From the NCBI RefSeq assembly GCF_026626635.1, contig NZ_JAPNKA010000001.1:248001-312000 (forward strand): a stretch of 64,000 nucleotides of DNA, given 5' to 3'. Positions 9,328-17,709 of the stretch are shown in pieces. A program made the position numbers and the translations under genes. The notes below the pieces were generated by a model that had not been told where the DNA came from, did not search any database, and saw only the letters and a list, made by a program, of their open reading frames with translations. Origin of the DNA: Archangium lansingense. GTDB taxonomy: Bacteria; Myxococcota; Myxococcia; Myxococcales; Myxococcaceae. Each line of letters starts with the position of its first letter. Position 1 is the stretch's first letter.

Positions 9328-9756
9328 ATGCGTTACCCCTTGCCGTGCTGCGTCATCCTCGCGCCAGACGCGGACGAGTCGCTGCGGTCGCTCTTGAGCG
9401 ACGTGCTGGGCGACATGGGCATTGCCCTGCGTCCAGGCGGGGGGGTGGAGCGGCCGGACGTGGTGCTGGCGCTGGTGCAGCGCGAGGACAGCATGTCGCG
9501 CGTACTGGGGATGGCCGGGAATGAGGCAGGGCCGGCGCCTGTCTTCGCGCTGCTGCCCTTCGAGGACGAGCGGTTGCGAACTCTGGCGGTGAGTCTGGGG
9601 GCGCGCGGTTGCTACGCGCTGGGCACCCCGCTGGAGTCTCTGAAGGAGCTGTTGCGCAATGTGGTGGGGGGGCCGCCACGGGCGCGGGGTCCGGAGCGCC
9701 TGACGGACGCTTCGGGGATGAGTGGTGATCGCGGGAGGCACGATGATGGAGCGTGA
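9328..9756 (+). CDS. Degenerate response-regulator receiver-like protein
   Basis: 142 residues. The pattern of an early acidic cluster (ILAPDADESL), an internal PVFALLPFED strand, GARGCYALG and a closing LESLKELLR helix matches the alpha/beta layout of a receiver domain. The usual phosphorylatable Asp is not evident: the strand after the second helix reads VVLALVQRED. The DNA upstream of the ATG has a GGGAGGAG site 7 bp away. Its last 11 bp overlap the next gene, so the two are probably co-translated. A phosphorylation-independent pseudo-receiver is the best reading; an unrelated Rossmann-like protein is possible. Confidence 0.6.
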   Translation: MRYPLPCCVILAPDADESLRSLLSDVLGDMGIALRPGGGVERPDVVLALVQREDSMSRVLGMAGNEAGPAPVFALLPFEDERLRTLAVSLGARGCYALGTPLESLKELLRNVVGGPPRARGPERLTDASGMSGDRGRHDDGA

Positions 9757-10273
9757 GTCCTGGCCGGGGTCGCGGCTGCACCGGAAGTCCGTGCTGAGGC
9801 TGGTTCCTTCCCTTCCACCGGAGCCACTCACCCCCTCGGGTGAGCGGGTGTTGGTGGCGGCGGAGGGCTTCCGGCTCACCAGCGAACGCTTGGAAGTGGC
9901 GGGTGGCTCGTGGCGGTTGGAGGAACTGCGCGGTTTCGGCACGCGGCACGAGGCTCCCGGCCTCAAGCTCCCGCTGCTGGTGGGCGCGGCGGCGGCGATG
10001 GCCGTGCCCTCGCTGATGCTGCAGCCGGGCTCGTTCCGGGTGACGGCCGCGTTGGTGGTGGCCACGGTGCTCGTCTTCGCCGCCATCGTCCGGCTGGTGG
10101 TGGCGGCGGACACCTACTGGCTCACGGTGCGCACCGCCGAGGGCGAGCGCCTGGTGCTGCGCTGCCAGGATCATCAGCTCTTCGCCCGGGTGGTGGAGGC
10201 CCTCGGCGAGGTGCTCGAGCGGCCCGAGCCCCGGCCCCCGGTGACGGTACGCCGGCTCGCGCTGGTGCGCTGA
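9746..10273 (+). CDS. Small membrane protein, unknown function
   Basis: A 175-residue protein. After a polar N-terminal half (about 70 residues with VLVAAEGFRLTSERLEVAG) come two adjacent transmembrane helices at about residues 75-90 and 95-115, then a short soluble C-terminal domain. The double-helix-in-the-middle layout and the strand-rich flanks resemble families in which a split PH-like or beta domain is bridged by a hairpin of helices. GGGAGG lies 7 bp before the ATG at 9746; an ATG at 9743 is also possible. It overlaps the end of the upstream pseudo-receiver gene, suggesting a functional pair. I do not recognise a specific function. Confidence 0.65.
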   Translation: MERESWPGSRLHRKSVLRLVPSLPPEPLTPSGERVLVAAEGFRLTSERLEVAGGSWRLEELRGFGTRHEAPGLKLPLLVGAAAAMAVPSLMLQPGSFRVTAALVVATVLVFAAIVRLVVAADTYWLTVRTAEGERLVLRCQDHQLFARVVEALGEVLERPEPRPPVTVRRLALVR

Positions 10274-10276
10274 GCT

Positions 10277-10310
10277 CCCTCTCCCTCTGGGAGAGGGCTG
10301 GGGTGAGGGT
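10277..10310 (+). repeat. REP-like palindromic repeat, copy 1
   Basis: Arms CCCTCTCCC and GGGAGAGGG around TCT, followed by the tail CTGGGGTGAGGGT. This 34-bp unit is identical to the copy at 39446-39479 and related to those at 28537, 39504/41066, 56034 and 60205. It lies in the short gap before mtfA and could act as a hairpin in RNA. Confidence 0.8.
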
Positions 10311-10324
10311 TTACGCTCTCCCTC

Positions 10325-11056
10325 ATGCTTGGCCTCTTCCGCACCCTCCGGCGCCGCCGCCTGTTGCGCCGCCCGTTTCCTCCCGAGTGGCTCGGCTACC
10401 TGGAGCGGCGCGTCCCCTTCTTCCGCGAGCTCCCGACCGAGCTACGCCAGCGCTTTCTGGACCAGCTCAAGCTCTTCGCCTGGGAGAAGGAGTTCATCGG
10501 GGCCGGCGGCTTCACCATCACCGATGAGGTGCGCGTGGTGGTGTCGGCCACGGCGGTGCGCCTGGTGGTGCACCTGGACCTCTCCTATTACGACCGGCTG
10601 CGCGAGGTCATCGTCTACCCGGACGCCTTCCGGATTCCGGACCGCACGGGCGTGGTGCTCGGCGAGGCGAAGAACTGGGGCACCGTCATCCTCTCCTGGC
10701 AGTCGGTGCTGGCGGGGCTGGAGAATCCCCATGATGGGCACTCCACGGCCACCCACGAGTTCGCCCACGTGTTGGACCGGGAGGACGGGGCCTTCGACGG
10801 CACGCCGCAGCTGCGCCAGTACTCGCACTACCGGGCGTGGGCCTCGGTGATGGGCGAGCACTTCCTCAAGCTGCGTGAGGGCCGGCGCCTGGAGCGTCAG
10901 GTGCTCGACGACTACGGCGGCCTCAATGAGGCCGAGTTCTTCGCCGTGGCCACCGAGTCCTTCTTCGAGAAGCCCCGGCAGATGCGTGAGAAGACCCCGG
11001 AGCTCTACGCGGAGCTCCAGCGCTTCTACGGCTGGGACCCGGCGCCCGAAACGTAG
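10325..11056 (+). CDS. mtfA: MtfA-like zinc-dependent peptidase
   Basis: A 243-residue protein matching MtfA (DgsA/Mlc anti-repressor) in length and motifs. The zinc-binding HEFAH sits at residues 144-148 (His144, Glu145, His148), and a downstream AEFFAVATESFFE segment supplies the third ligand region typical of the family. In Escherichia coli MtfA is a cytosolic peptidase that binds the glucose repressor Mlc and so affects PTS gene expression. An EIIANtr-like PTS gene follows at 11287, a suggestive neighbour although the two are 230 bp apart. The start at 10325 has no clear ribosome-binding site and follows directly on a REP-like repeat. Confidence 0.93.
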   Translation: MLGLFRTLRRRRLLRRPFPPEWLGYLERRVPFFRELPTELRQRFLDQLKLFAWEKEFIGAGGFTITDEVRVVVSATAVRLVVHLDLSYYDRLREVIVYPDAFRIPDRTGVVLGEAKNWGTVILSWQSVLAGLENPHDGHSTATHEFAHVLDREDGAFDGTPQLRQYSHYRAWASVMGEHFLKLREGRRLERQVLDDYGGLNEAEFFAVATESFFEKPRQMREKTPELYAELQRFYGWDPAPET

Positions 11057-11286
11057 GAACCCCAACGGGCTGGCGAGCCACTCGGGCCGCTGCTTGCCGC
11101 GGGGCCGTGCGGGTACGCCAGCGGACAGCGCGGGCGAGGAGGGGCGTCCGCGAGGAACGGTGGGGGTTGCCGATGCGTCTCACCATTCCGAGCATGTGCT
11201 GAAGAGCGCCCGGTTGCGGTACCTGCCGCATGAGCCTGCTCGTGTGAGCCCAACCGGGGCGCGCTGCTGGGATGGGGAGGTGTGGG

Positions 11287-11793
11287 ATGCGTTTCACCGA
11301 TTACCTGTCGGAGGACTGCATCTGTCCGGGCCTGACGGCTCGGGACAGAGGGGGCGTGTTGCATGAGCTGGCCGGGATGCTCGCGGCGAGGACGCGGGCT
11401 CCCCAGCAGCAGCTCGAGGAGCAGCTGGTGGCGCGGGAGCGCATCTCGAGTACCGCCATTGGCGAGGGGGTGGCCATTCCCCACTGCCGCTCCGAGCGGC
11501 TGCGGCAGATAACCGCCTGTGTGGCCGTGGACCCGGAAGGGGTGGACTTCGGCGCGCGGGATGGGAGGCCGGTGCGGCTCTTCGTGACACTCGCGTCGCC
11601 GACGCACGCCCCAGGCACGCACCTGAGCGTGCTGGCGCGGATTGCGACGCTGATGCGGGATGCGCGGTTGCGGCAGGCGTTGATGGAGGCGCGCTCGGCC
11701 TCCGACATCCGTACGCTCCTGGTGCGGGCCGAGGACGCCTACCTGGCCAGCCAGGCCCGCCCCGACGTCAACTCGCACGTCAACGGCCCTTGA
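11287..11793 (+). CDS. PTS EIIA, nitrogen/fructose type (EIIANtr-like)
   Basis: 168 residues, the usual length of the EIIANtr family. The conserved phosphoacceptor lies in GVAIPHCRSE (His66), preceded by RERISSTAIGEG. The ATG at 11287 follows GGGGAGG by 6 bp. EIIANtr proteins accept phosphate from NPr and act as regulators rather than transporters. In E. coli dephospho-EIIANtr binds KdpD and raises kdp expression. Here the gene lies directly upstream of the kdp promoter region (kdp UAS at 11833-11879), so a role in potassium control is plausible but inferred. It could be a paralogue of a ptsN near rpoN elsewhere. Confidence 0.9.
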   Translation: MRFTDYLSEDCICPGLTARDRGGVLHELAGMLAARTRAPQQQLEEQLVARERISSTAIGEGVAIPHCRSERLRQITACVAVDPEGVDFGARDGRPVRLFVTLASPTHAPGTHLSVLARIATLMRDARLRQALMEARSASDIRTLLVRAEDAYLASQARPDVNSHVNGP

Positions 11794-11832
11794 GCGCCTG
11801 CTCCTCCCGCCCTTCGGGGGCGTGTGGGGGCA

Positions 11833-11847
11833 TTTCAGGGTGCAGGG
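11833..11847 (+). promoter_or_regulatory. Distal enhancer box of the kdp promoter
   Basis: TTTCAGGGTGCAGGG matches 14 of 15 bases of TTGCAGGGTGCAGGG at 23424-23438 upstream of the NtrC-type gene. It begins 32 bp upstream of the proximal box, exactly the spacing seen at the other promoter. Confidence 0.65.
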
Positions 11848-11864
11848 GGCGCTGGGGGGTCATC

Positions 11865-11879
11865 GTGCAGGTTGCAACC
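11865..11879 (+). promoter_or_regulatory. Proximal enhancer box of the kdp promoter
   Basis: GTGCAGGTTGCAACC differs at one position from the minus-strand sequence at 23390-23404. It contains the TGCA-N3-TGCA core. It lies about 70 bp upstream of the -24 element, a normal place for an NtrC-family binding site. Confidence 0.75.
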
Positions 11880-11939
11880 GCGAAGGCCCACTCAGGGCTG
11901 TAACCCCTTGGAATCTGGGGCCGTGACCGACGCGGCTCC

Positions 11940-11955
11940 TGGTACAGCGGGTGCT
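11940..11955 (+). promoter_or_regulatory. Sigma54 -24/-12 promoter of the porin-kdp operon
   Basis: TGGTACAGCGGGTGCT has GG and GC separated by exactly 10 bases (consensus TGGCAC-N5-TTGCW). It lies 24 bp before the porin start, giving an expected transcription start near 11966. The enhancer pair upstream supports it. Confidence 0.75.
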
Positions 11956-11978
11956 CTAGCGAAGGGGACGAGGTGTCC

Positions 11979-13082
11979 ATGTCCTTCGCTGCGCTCCCCT
12001 GCCTGCTGTCCTCCCTGGTGCTCGGCCAGTCCGAGTCCGATCCACCCTCCGCGCTCGAGGCGCTCGCCTCCCGGCTGAAGGTGGAGGGAGGGGCCGACGT
12101 CTATTACGGCTACAACTTCAACCGCCCGGCGGATGGCGCCAACTTCATCCCTGGCACCGGCACCACGGGCAAGCGCGACAACGAGCTCACTCTCAACCTC
12201 GCCAGCCTGGGCGTGAGCCTGGAGCCAGCGCCGGTGGGCTTCCGGGTGCTGGTGGGCCTCGGGACCGCGATGGAGGTGGTGCATGCCGCGGAGCCGGTGG
12301 GGAGCGCCACCGGGCCCGACGTGTGGCGCTTCCTCCAGCAGGCCTCGCTGTCCTTCGCGCACGGGCCGCTCACGCTGGAGGCCGGCGTGTACCCGAGCCA
12401 CATCGGCCTCGAGTCCTTCCAGTCGCAGCTCAACTGGACGTACACGCGCTCGTGGATGGGCGAGCTGTCGCCCTATTACCAGACGGGCCTCAAGGGCACC
12501 TGGAAGTTCTCCGACGCGTGGAGCGCGCAGCTTCACCTGCTCAACGGCTGGCAGACGATTGGCGAGAACAACCGGGGCAAGGCGCTGGGTACCCAGGTGG
12601 CCTACTCGGGCGATCGGCTCTCCGCCGCCTTCAACACCTTCATCGGCGAGGAGGGCTCAGGTGGCGGCGCGGGCCTGCGTCTCTTCGCGGACGGGGTGGC
12701 CAGCTATCAGGTGACGGACGCCTTCAGCGTTGCCGCCAGCGCTGACGTGGGCACCCAGCAGCGCCCGGAGCAGGACGCAGCCTTTTGGTACGCCGCCAGC
12801 CTCAACGCCCGTGTGCAACTGGCGCAGCCGGTGGCGGTGACGGCGCGCGCCGAGCTCTTCGACGACCAAGCTGGTCTCATCAGCGGCACGGCCCAGCGGC
12901 TCGTGGAGGGCACCGTCACCCTGGAAGTGAAGCCCGCAGAGCACCTCGTCCTCAAGCTGGAGGCGCGGCACGACCGCTCCACCGCGGACGTCTTCGGCGG
13001 CTCCCAGACAACCGCCGAGGGCACGCCCGTCCCTCGTTCCACCCAGACCCTCGTGGTGGCCGGTGCCACCGCCTACTTCTAG
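11979..13082 (+). CDS. Outer-membrane beta-barrel porin of the kdp operon
   Basis: A 367-residue protein with a short signal-like start, alternating amphipathic strands throughout, and a C-terminal aromatic residue (VVAGATAYF), all typical of outer-membrane barrels. It resembles the putative OmpL-like/BBP2 barrel family. It is the first gene after the sigma54 promoter and is followed 12 bp later by the small ORF that precedes kdpF, so it is probably co-transcribed with the pump. The reasonable inference is a channel that lets potassium cross the outer membrane when it is scarce. The ATG at 11979 is preferred over the GTG at 11973 because GACGAGG ends 5 bp before it. Substrate is not proven by the sequence. 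Confidence 0.85.
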   Translation: MSFAALPCLLSSLVLGQSESDPPSALEALASRLKVEGGADVYYGYNFNRPADGANFIPGTGTTGKRDNELTLNLASLGVSLEPAPVGFRVLVGLGTAMEVVHAAEPVGSATGPDVWRFLQQASLSFAHGPLTLEAGVYPSHIGLESFQSQLNWTYTRSWMGELSPYYQTGLKGTWKFSDAWSAQLHLLNGWQTIGENNRGKALGTQVAYSGDRLSAAFNTFIGEEGSGGGAGLRLFADGVASYQVTDAFSVAASADVGTQQRPEQDAAFWYAASLNARVQLAQPVAVTARAELFDDQAGLISGTAQRLVEGTVTLEVKPAEHLVLKLEARHDRSTADVFGGSQTTAEGTPVPRSTQTLVVAGATAYF

Positions 13083-13094
13083 GAGACCCCCCCG

Positions 13095-13175
13095 ATGGAT
13101 TTCGTCCTCGTGCTCGTGACCGCCGGATTCTTCGCGCTCTCGTGGGCCTACACCCACGGCTGCGAGCGCCTCTGA
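13095..13175 (+). CDS. 26-residue kdp-associated membrane peptide
   Basis: A tiny ORF (starts MDFVLVLVTAGFFALSWA, ends CERL) with one predicted transmembrane helix. Its start follows AGGAGA at 13081-13086, and it sits between the porin and kdpF. I recall similarly sized ORFs ending in a CERL-like motif upstream of kdpF in other bacteria, which supports it being real. By analogy with KdpF it may stabilise the Kdp complex; no function is demonstrated. Confidence 0.7.
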   Translation: MDFVLVLVTAGFFALSWAYTHGCERL

Positions 13176-13189
13176 AAGGCAAGTCCCTC

Positions 13190-13279
13190 ATGACTTTCGA
13201 ATACGTCGCTGGCGCCGTGCTCGCGGTGCTGCTCGTCGTCTACCTCGTCTACGCGCTGCTCCGGCCGGAGCGCTTCTAG
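13190..13279 (+). CDS. kdpF: KdpF, small subunit of the potassium pump
   Basis: 29 residues: one hydrophobic helix followed by the family's characteristic YALLRPERF end. KdpF is a single-pass inner-membrane peptide that stabilises the KdpFABC complex. It lies 14 bp after the preceding peptide and 7 bp before kdpA, as expected for this operon. Confidence 0.93.
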   Translation: MTFEYVAGAVLAVLLVVYLVYALLRPERF

Positions 13280-13286
13280 GCTCGCC

Positions 13287-15011
13287 ATGACCCTCATTGG
13301 TTGGTTGCAGATATTCCTCTTCTTCGCACTGGTGCTCGCGGTGACGAAGCCGCTGGGCTCCTACCTCTTCCACGTCTTCGAGGGGCCCACCCAGCCCCTG
13401 CCCCGGGTGCTCGGGCCCGTGGAGCGCCTGCTGCTCAAGCTGTGTGGCGTGGACCTCAAGCGGGACCGGGAACAGACCTGGGTTCAGTACGCCCTGTCGC
13501 TGCTGGCCTTCAGTCTCTTCAGCGTGCTCATCGTGTACGTGTTGCAGCGGCTACAGCACGTGCTCCCGCTCAACCCGCAGAACCTGCCGGCGGTGGGGCC
13601 GGAGCTGGCCTTCAACACGGCCGCCAGCTTCACCACCAACACCAACTGGCAGTCCTACGCGGGCGAGTCCACCCTGAGCTACCTCAGCCAGATGATGGGG
13701 CTGGCCTGGCAGAACTTCGTGTCCGCGGCGGCGGGCCTCGGCGTGGCGCTGGCGCTCGCACGTGGCTTCACCCGGCGCCCTGGCCCCGAGGGACAGAAGA
13801 CGCTGGGCAACTTCTGGGTGGACCTGGTGCGCGGCACCCTCTACGTGCTGCTGCCCCTGTGCGTCGTCTACGCGCTCTTCCTCGTGTCCCAGGGCGTGCT
13901 GCAGAACCTCGCGCCCTACCGTGAGGTGACCACGCTGGAGGGGGTGAAGCAGACGCTCGCCATGGGCCCGGTGGCCTCGCAGGAGGCCATCAAGATGCTG
14001 GGCACCAACGGCGGCGGCTTCTTCAACGCCAACAGCGCCCACCCCTTCGAGAACCCCACGCCGCTCACCAACCTGGTGCAGATGTTCTCCATCTTCGCCA
14101 TCCCCGCGGCCCTCACGTACACGTACGGGAGGATGGCCGGGGACACGAAGCAGGGCTGGGCCCTCTTCGCGGCCATGAGCGTCCTCTTCTTCGTGGGCGT
14201 GGCCGCTGCCTACGCCGCCGAGTCCCAGGCCAACCCCGCGCTGGCCGCTGCCCAGGTGGCCCAGGACGGCAACCTGGAGGGCAAGGAGGTGCGCTTCGGA
14301 GTCGCGGCCTCGGCGCTCTTCGCCACCGTCACCACGGACGCGAGCTGCGGCGCCGTCAACGCCATGCATGACAGCTTCAACCCGCTGGGCGGCCTGGTGC
14401 CCATGGTGAACATGCAGCTCGGCGAGGTCATCTTCGGCGGCGTGGGCGCCGGCCTCTACGGCATCCTCGTCATGGTGGTGCTCTCCGTCTTCATCGCCGG
14501 TCTCATGGTGGGCCGTACCCCCGAGTACCTCGGCAAGAAGATCGAAGCGAAGGAGATGAAGCTCGCCATGCTGTACGTGCTCATCTTCCCGCTCGTCATC
14601 CTCGGGCTGAGCGCGGTGGCGGCGGTGATTCCCCAGGGCCTGTCCTCGCTCAACAACGCGGGGCCCCATGGCCTGTCCGAAATCCTCTACGCCTTCACCA
14701 GCGGCACGGCCAACAACGGCAGCGCCTTCGCTGGCCTCAACGCCAACACGCCCTTCTGGAACATCAGCCTGGGCCTGGCCATGCTCGCCGGGCGCTTCCT
14801 GATGATCATCCCCGTGCTGGCCATCGCCGGCTCCATGGTGGGCAAGAAGGTGGTGGCTCCCGGCCCTGGGACGTTCCCCACCAACGGCGCACTCTTCACC
14901 GGCCTGCTGGTGAGTGTGGTCGTCATCGTCGGTGCGCTCACTTTCTTTCCCGCCCTCTCGCTCGGCCCCATCGTCGACCACTACGTCGGCCAGGCCGGAA
15001 AGGTGTTCTGA
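13287..15011 (+). CDS. kdpA: KdpA, potassium-binding and translocating subunit
   Basis: 574 residues with about ten membrane segments, close to the usual length of KdpA. The selectivity-filter-like loops typical of the superfamily of K+ transporters are visible: TTNTNW near residue 112, GTNGGGFF near 238, TTDASCGAV near 350 and [10 protein letters not shown] near 472. It carries potassium through the inner membrane as part of KdpFABC. It is separated from kdpF by 7 bp and from kdpB by 4 bp. Complete, with no sign of damage. Confidence 0.97.
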   Translation: MTLIGWLQIFLFFALVLAVTKPLGSYLFHVFEGPTQPLPRVLGPVERLLLKLCGVDLKRDREQTWVQYALSLLAFSLFSVLIVYVLQRLQHVLPLNPQNLPAVGPELAFNTAASFTTNTNWQSYAGESTLSYLSQMMGLAWQNFVSAAAGLGVALALARGFTRRPGPEGQKTLGNFWVDLVRGTLYVLLPLCVVYALFLVSQGVLQNLAPYREVTTLEGVKQTLAMGPVASQEAIKMLGTNGGGFFNANSAHPFENPTPLTNLVQMFSIFAIPAALTYTYGRMAGDTKQGWALFAAMSVLFFVGVAAAYAAESQANPALAAAQVAQDGNLEGKEVRFGVAASALFATVTTDASCGAVNAMHDSFNPLGGLVPMVNMQLGEVIFGGVGAGLYGILVMVVLSVFIAGLMVGRTPEYLGKKIEAKEMKLAMLYVLIFPLVILGLSAVAAVIPQGLSSLNNAGPHGLSEILYAFTSGTANNGSAFAGLNANTPFWNISLGLAMLAGRFLMIIPVLAIAGSMVGKKVVAPGPGTFPTNGALFTGLLVSVVVIVGALTFFPALSLGPIVDHYVGQAGKVF

Positions 15012-15015
15012 CACC

Positions 15016-17076
15016 ATGGCCTCCCCGTCTTCCAAACCCGCTTCACTCTTCGAGCCGACGCTCCTCAAGCAGGCCTCCCTGGACAGCCTGCGCAAGCTCC
15101 ACCCCCGCGACGTGGCCCGCAACCCGGTGATGTTCGTGGTGTGGGCCGGCAGCCTGCTCACCACGGTGCTGGTGGTGAAGGACCTCGTCACGCCGGGTCC
15201 GGCACCTACGCCGATGTGGTTCACCGTGTCGGTGACGCTGTGGTTGTGGTTCACCGTCCTCTTCGCCAACTTCGCCGAGGCGGTGGCCGAGGGTCGCGGC
15301 AAGGCCCAGGCGAGCTCGCTGCGCAAGATGCGCAAGGACACCTTCGCCCGGCGCTTGGTGGACGGGCGAGAAGAGCGCGTCCCGGCTCCCCAGCTGCGCA
15401 AGGAGGACCTCGTCGTCTGCGAGGCGGGGGACCTCATCCCTGGCGATGGAGAGGTGGTGGAGGGCATCGCCAGCGTGGACGAGTCCGCCATCACCGGCGA
15501 GTCCGCCCCCGTCATCCGCGAGTCCGGTGGAGACCGCTCGTCCGTCACCGGTGGTACGAAGGTGCTCTCCGACCGCATCGTGGTGCGCATCACCGCCGAC
15601 CCGGGCGAGTCCTTCCTGGACCGGATGATTGGCCTCGTGGAGGGCGCCGCGCGTCAGAAGACGCCCAATGAGATTGCCCTGCACATCCTCCTGGTGGGCC
15701 TCACCGTTGTCTTCCTGCTGGCGTGCGTGACGCTGGTGCCGCTGGCGCTCTACTCGGGTGTGAAGCTGCCGGGCACGGCGGTGGTGGCGCTGCTGGTGTG
15801 CCTGATTCCAACCACCATTGGCGGCCTGTTGTCTGCCATTGGCATCGCCGGCATGGACCGGCTGCTGCGCAAGAACGTGCTGGCGATGAGCGGGCGCGCG
15901 GTGGAGGCGGCGGGCGACGTGGACACGCTGCTGCTGGACAAGACGGGCACCATCACCCTGGGCAACCGCATGGCCACGGAGCTGTTGCCCCTGCCGGGCG
16001 TGCGCATGGAGGACCTGGCCGAGGCCTCGCAGCTGGCGAGCCTCGCGGACGAGACGCCCGAGGGCCGCTCCATCGTCGTGCTGGTGAAGGACACCTACAA
16101 GATGCGCCCGCGCGAGTTGCAAGCGCACCAGGCCGCCTTCGTGCCCTTCACCGCGCAGACGCGCATGAGCGGTTGCGATCTCGTGGACCCGCACCCGCGC
16201 CACATCCGCAAGGGTGCGGTGGACGCCGTCATCAAGTACGTGGAGGCCCAGGGAGGCTCCGTCCCGCCCGAGTTGCGCGAGACGGCGGCGCATATTGGCG
16301 ACCAGGGAGGTACTCCGCTGGCGGTGGCCGATGGTGCGCGCGTGCTCGGCATCATCCACCTCAAGGACGTGGTGAAGGGCGGCATCAAGGAGCGCTTCGA
16401 CCGCTTCCGCGCCATGGGCATCCGCACGGTGATGATTACGGGCGACAACCCGCGCACCGCGGCGGCCATCGCCCGCGAGGCCGGAGTGGATGACTTCCTC
16501 GCCGAGGCCACGCCCGAGGCAAAGATGGAGCTCATCCGCACCGAGCAGGCCAAGGGCAAGCTGGTGGCGATGACGGGCGACGGCACGAACGATGCGCCCG
16601 CGCTGGCCCAGGCGGACGTGGGCGTGGCGATGAACACCGGCACCCAGGCCGCCAAGGAGGCCGGCAACATGGTGGACCTGGACTCCAACCCCACCAAGCT
16701 GCTGGAGGTGGTGGAGGTGGGCAAGCAACTGCTCATGACGCGCGGCACGCTCACCACCTTCTCCATCGCCAACGACGTGGCCAAGTACTTCGCCATCCTC
16801 CCCGCGCTCTTCATGGGCGTGTTCCCGGAGATCGGCCCGCTCAACATCATGGGCCTCACGTCGCCCTACAGCGCCATCCTCTCCGCCGTCATCTTCAACG
16901 CGCTCATCATCATCGCCCTCATTCCGCTGGCACTCCGGGGCGTGCGCTACCGCCCCCTGGGCGCGGCGGCGCTCCTGCGGCGCAGCCTGCTCCTGTACGG
17001 CGTGGGCGGCGTCCTCGTCCCCTTCATTGGCATCAAGGTCATCGACGTGGTCATCACCGCCGTCGGGCTGGCTTGA
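15016..17076 (+). CDS. kdpB: KdpB, P-type ATPase subunit of the potassium pump
   Basis: 686 residues, typical length. The phosphorylation motif DKTGTITLG begins at Asp308 (E. coli numbering 307). The actuator motif TGES (in ITGESAPV) and the hinge [11 protein letters not shown] are intact. The ATG at 15016, 4 bp after kdpA, gives the expected N-terminus; the frame is open further upstream inside kdpA but that part is not protein-like. It hydrolyses ATP to drive potassium import with KdpA. Confidence 0.97.
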   Translation: MASPSSKPASLFEPTLLKQASLDSLRKLHPRDVARNPVMFVVWAGSLLTTVLVVKDLVTPGPAPTPMWFTVSVTLWLWFTVLFANFAEAVAEGRGKAQASSLRKMRKDTFARRLVDGREERVPAPQLRKEDLVVCEAGDLIPGDGEVVEGIASVDESAITGESAPVIRESGGDRSSVTGGTKVLSDRIVVRITADPGESFLDRMIGLVEGAARQKTPNEIALHILLVGLTVVFLLACVTLVPLALYSGVKLPGTAVVALLVCLIPTTIGGLLSAIGIAGMDRLLRKNVLAMSGRAVEAAGDVDTLLLDKTGTITLGNRMATELLPLPGVRMEDLAEASQLASLADETPEGRSIVVLVKDTYKMRPRELQAHQAAFVPFTAQTRMSGCDLVDPHPRHIRKGAVDAVIKYVEAQGGSVPPELRETAAHIGDQGGTPLAVADGARVLGIIHLKDVVKGGIKERFDRFRAMGIRTVMITGDNPRTAAAIAREAGVDDFLAEATPEAKMELIRTEQAKGKLVAMTGDGTNDAPALAQADVGVAMNTGTQAAKEAGNMVDLDSNPTKLLEVVEVGKQLLMTRGTLTTFSIANDVAKYFAILPALFMGVFPEIGPLNIMGLTSPYSAILSAVIFNALIIIALIPLALRGVRYRPLGAAALLRRSLLLYGVGGVLVPFIGIKVIDVVITAVGLA

Positions 17077-17091
17077 GAAAGGACTTTCACC

Positions 17092-17709
17092 ATGGTCTCC
17101 ACACTCGGTTCCACGCTCGGCATCGGTCTGCGCGCCGCGCTCGTCACCCTGGTGCTCACCGGAGTGCTCTACCCGCTGGCCGTCACCGGACTGTCCCAGG
17201 TCCTCTTCCACGAGGAGGCCAATGGCTCGCTCGTTACCAATGAGAAGGGCCAGGTGGTGGGTAGCGCCCTCATCGGCCAGGGGTTCTCCCGGGCTGGCTA
17301 CTTCCAGCCTCGTCCGTCCGCGGCCGGCAACGGTTATGACGCCGCGGCCTCCAGCGGCAGCAACCTGGGGCCCACGTCCCAGAAGTTGCGGGACCGGGCG
17401 GCGGCCGAGGCCGAGCGCCTGCTCGAGGAGAACCCGGACGCTTCGGGGCCCGTGCCCGCCGAGCTCGTCACCACCTCGGGCTCGGGGTTGGATCCGCACC
17501 TGTCCCCCGAGGCCGCGCGCTGGCAGGCGCCCCGGGTGGCCCGCGCCCGCCACGTGGCCCCCGAGCGCATCCTGGCCGTGGTGGACGCGCACATCGAGGG
17601 CCGTACCCTGGGCGTGCTCGGAGAGCCGCGGGTGAACGTGCTACAGCTCAATCTGGCGTTGGACCGCCAGTTCGGCGAGGGCATGAGCACAACGGCAGAG
17701 GCACCGTGA
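17092..17709 (+). CDS. kdpC: KdpC, ATPase-associated subunit
   Basis: 205 residues with one N-terminal membrane helix, then the conserved GSALIGQ and the SGSGLDPHLSPEAA motif that defines KdpC. It lies 15 bp after kdpB with GAAAGGA upstream, and its stop overlaps the kdpD start (GTGA). KdpC stabilises the complex and increases ATP affinity of KdpB. Confidence 0.96.
   Translation: MVSTLGSTLGIGLRAALVTLVLTGVLYPLAVTGLSQVLFHEEANGSLVTNEKGQVVGSALIGQGFSRAGYFQPRPSAAGNGYDAAASSGSNLGPTSQKLRDRAAAEAERLLEENPDASGPVPAELVTTSGSGLDPHLSPEAARWQAPRVARARHVAPERILAVVDAHIEGRTLGVLGEPRVNVLQLNLALDRQFGEGMSTTAEAP

Noticed and set aside
11794..11978. A c-di-AMP (ydaO-type) riboswitch in front of kdp
   Set aside because: The leader after the predicted sigma54 start is only about 13 bases, and the region shows none of the conserved riboswitch blocks.
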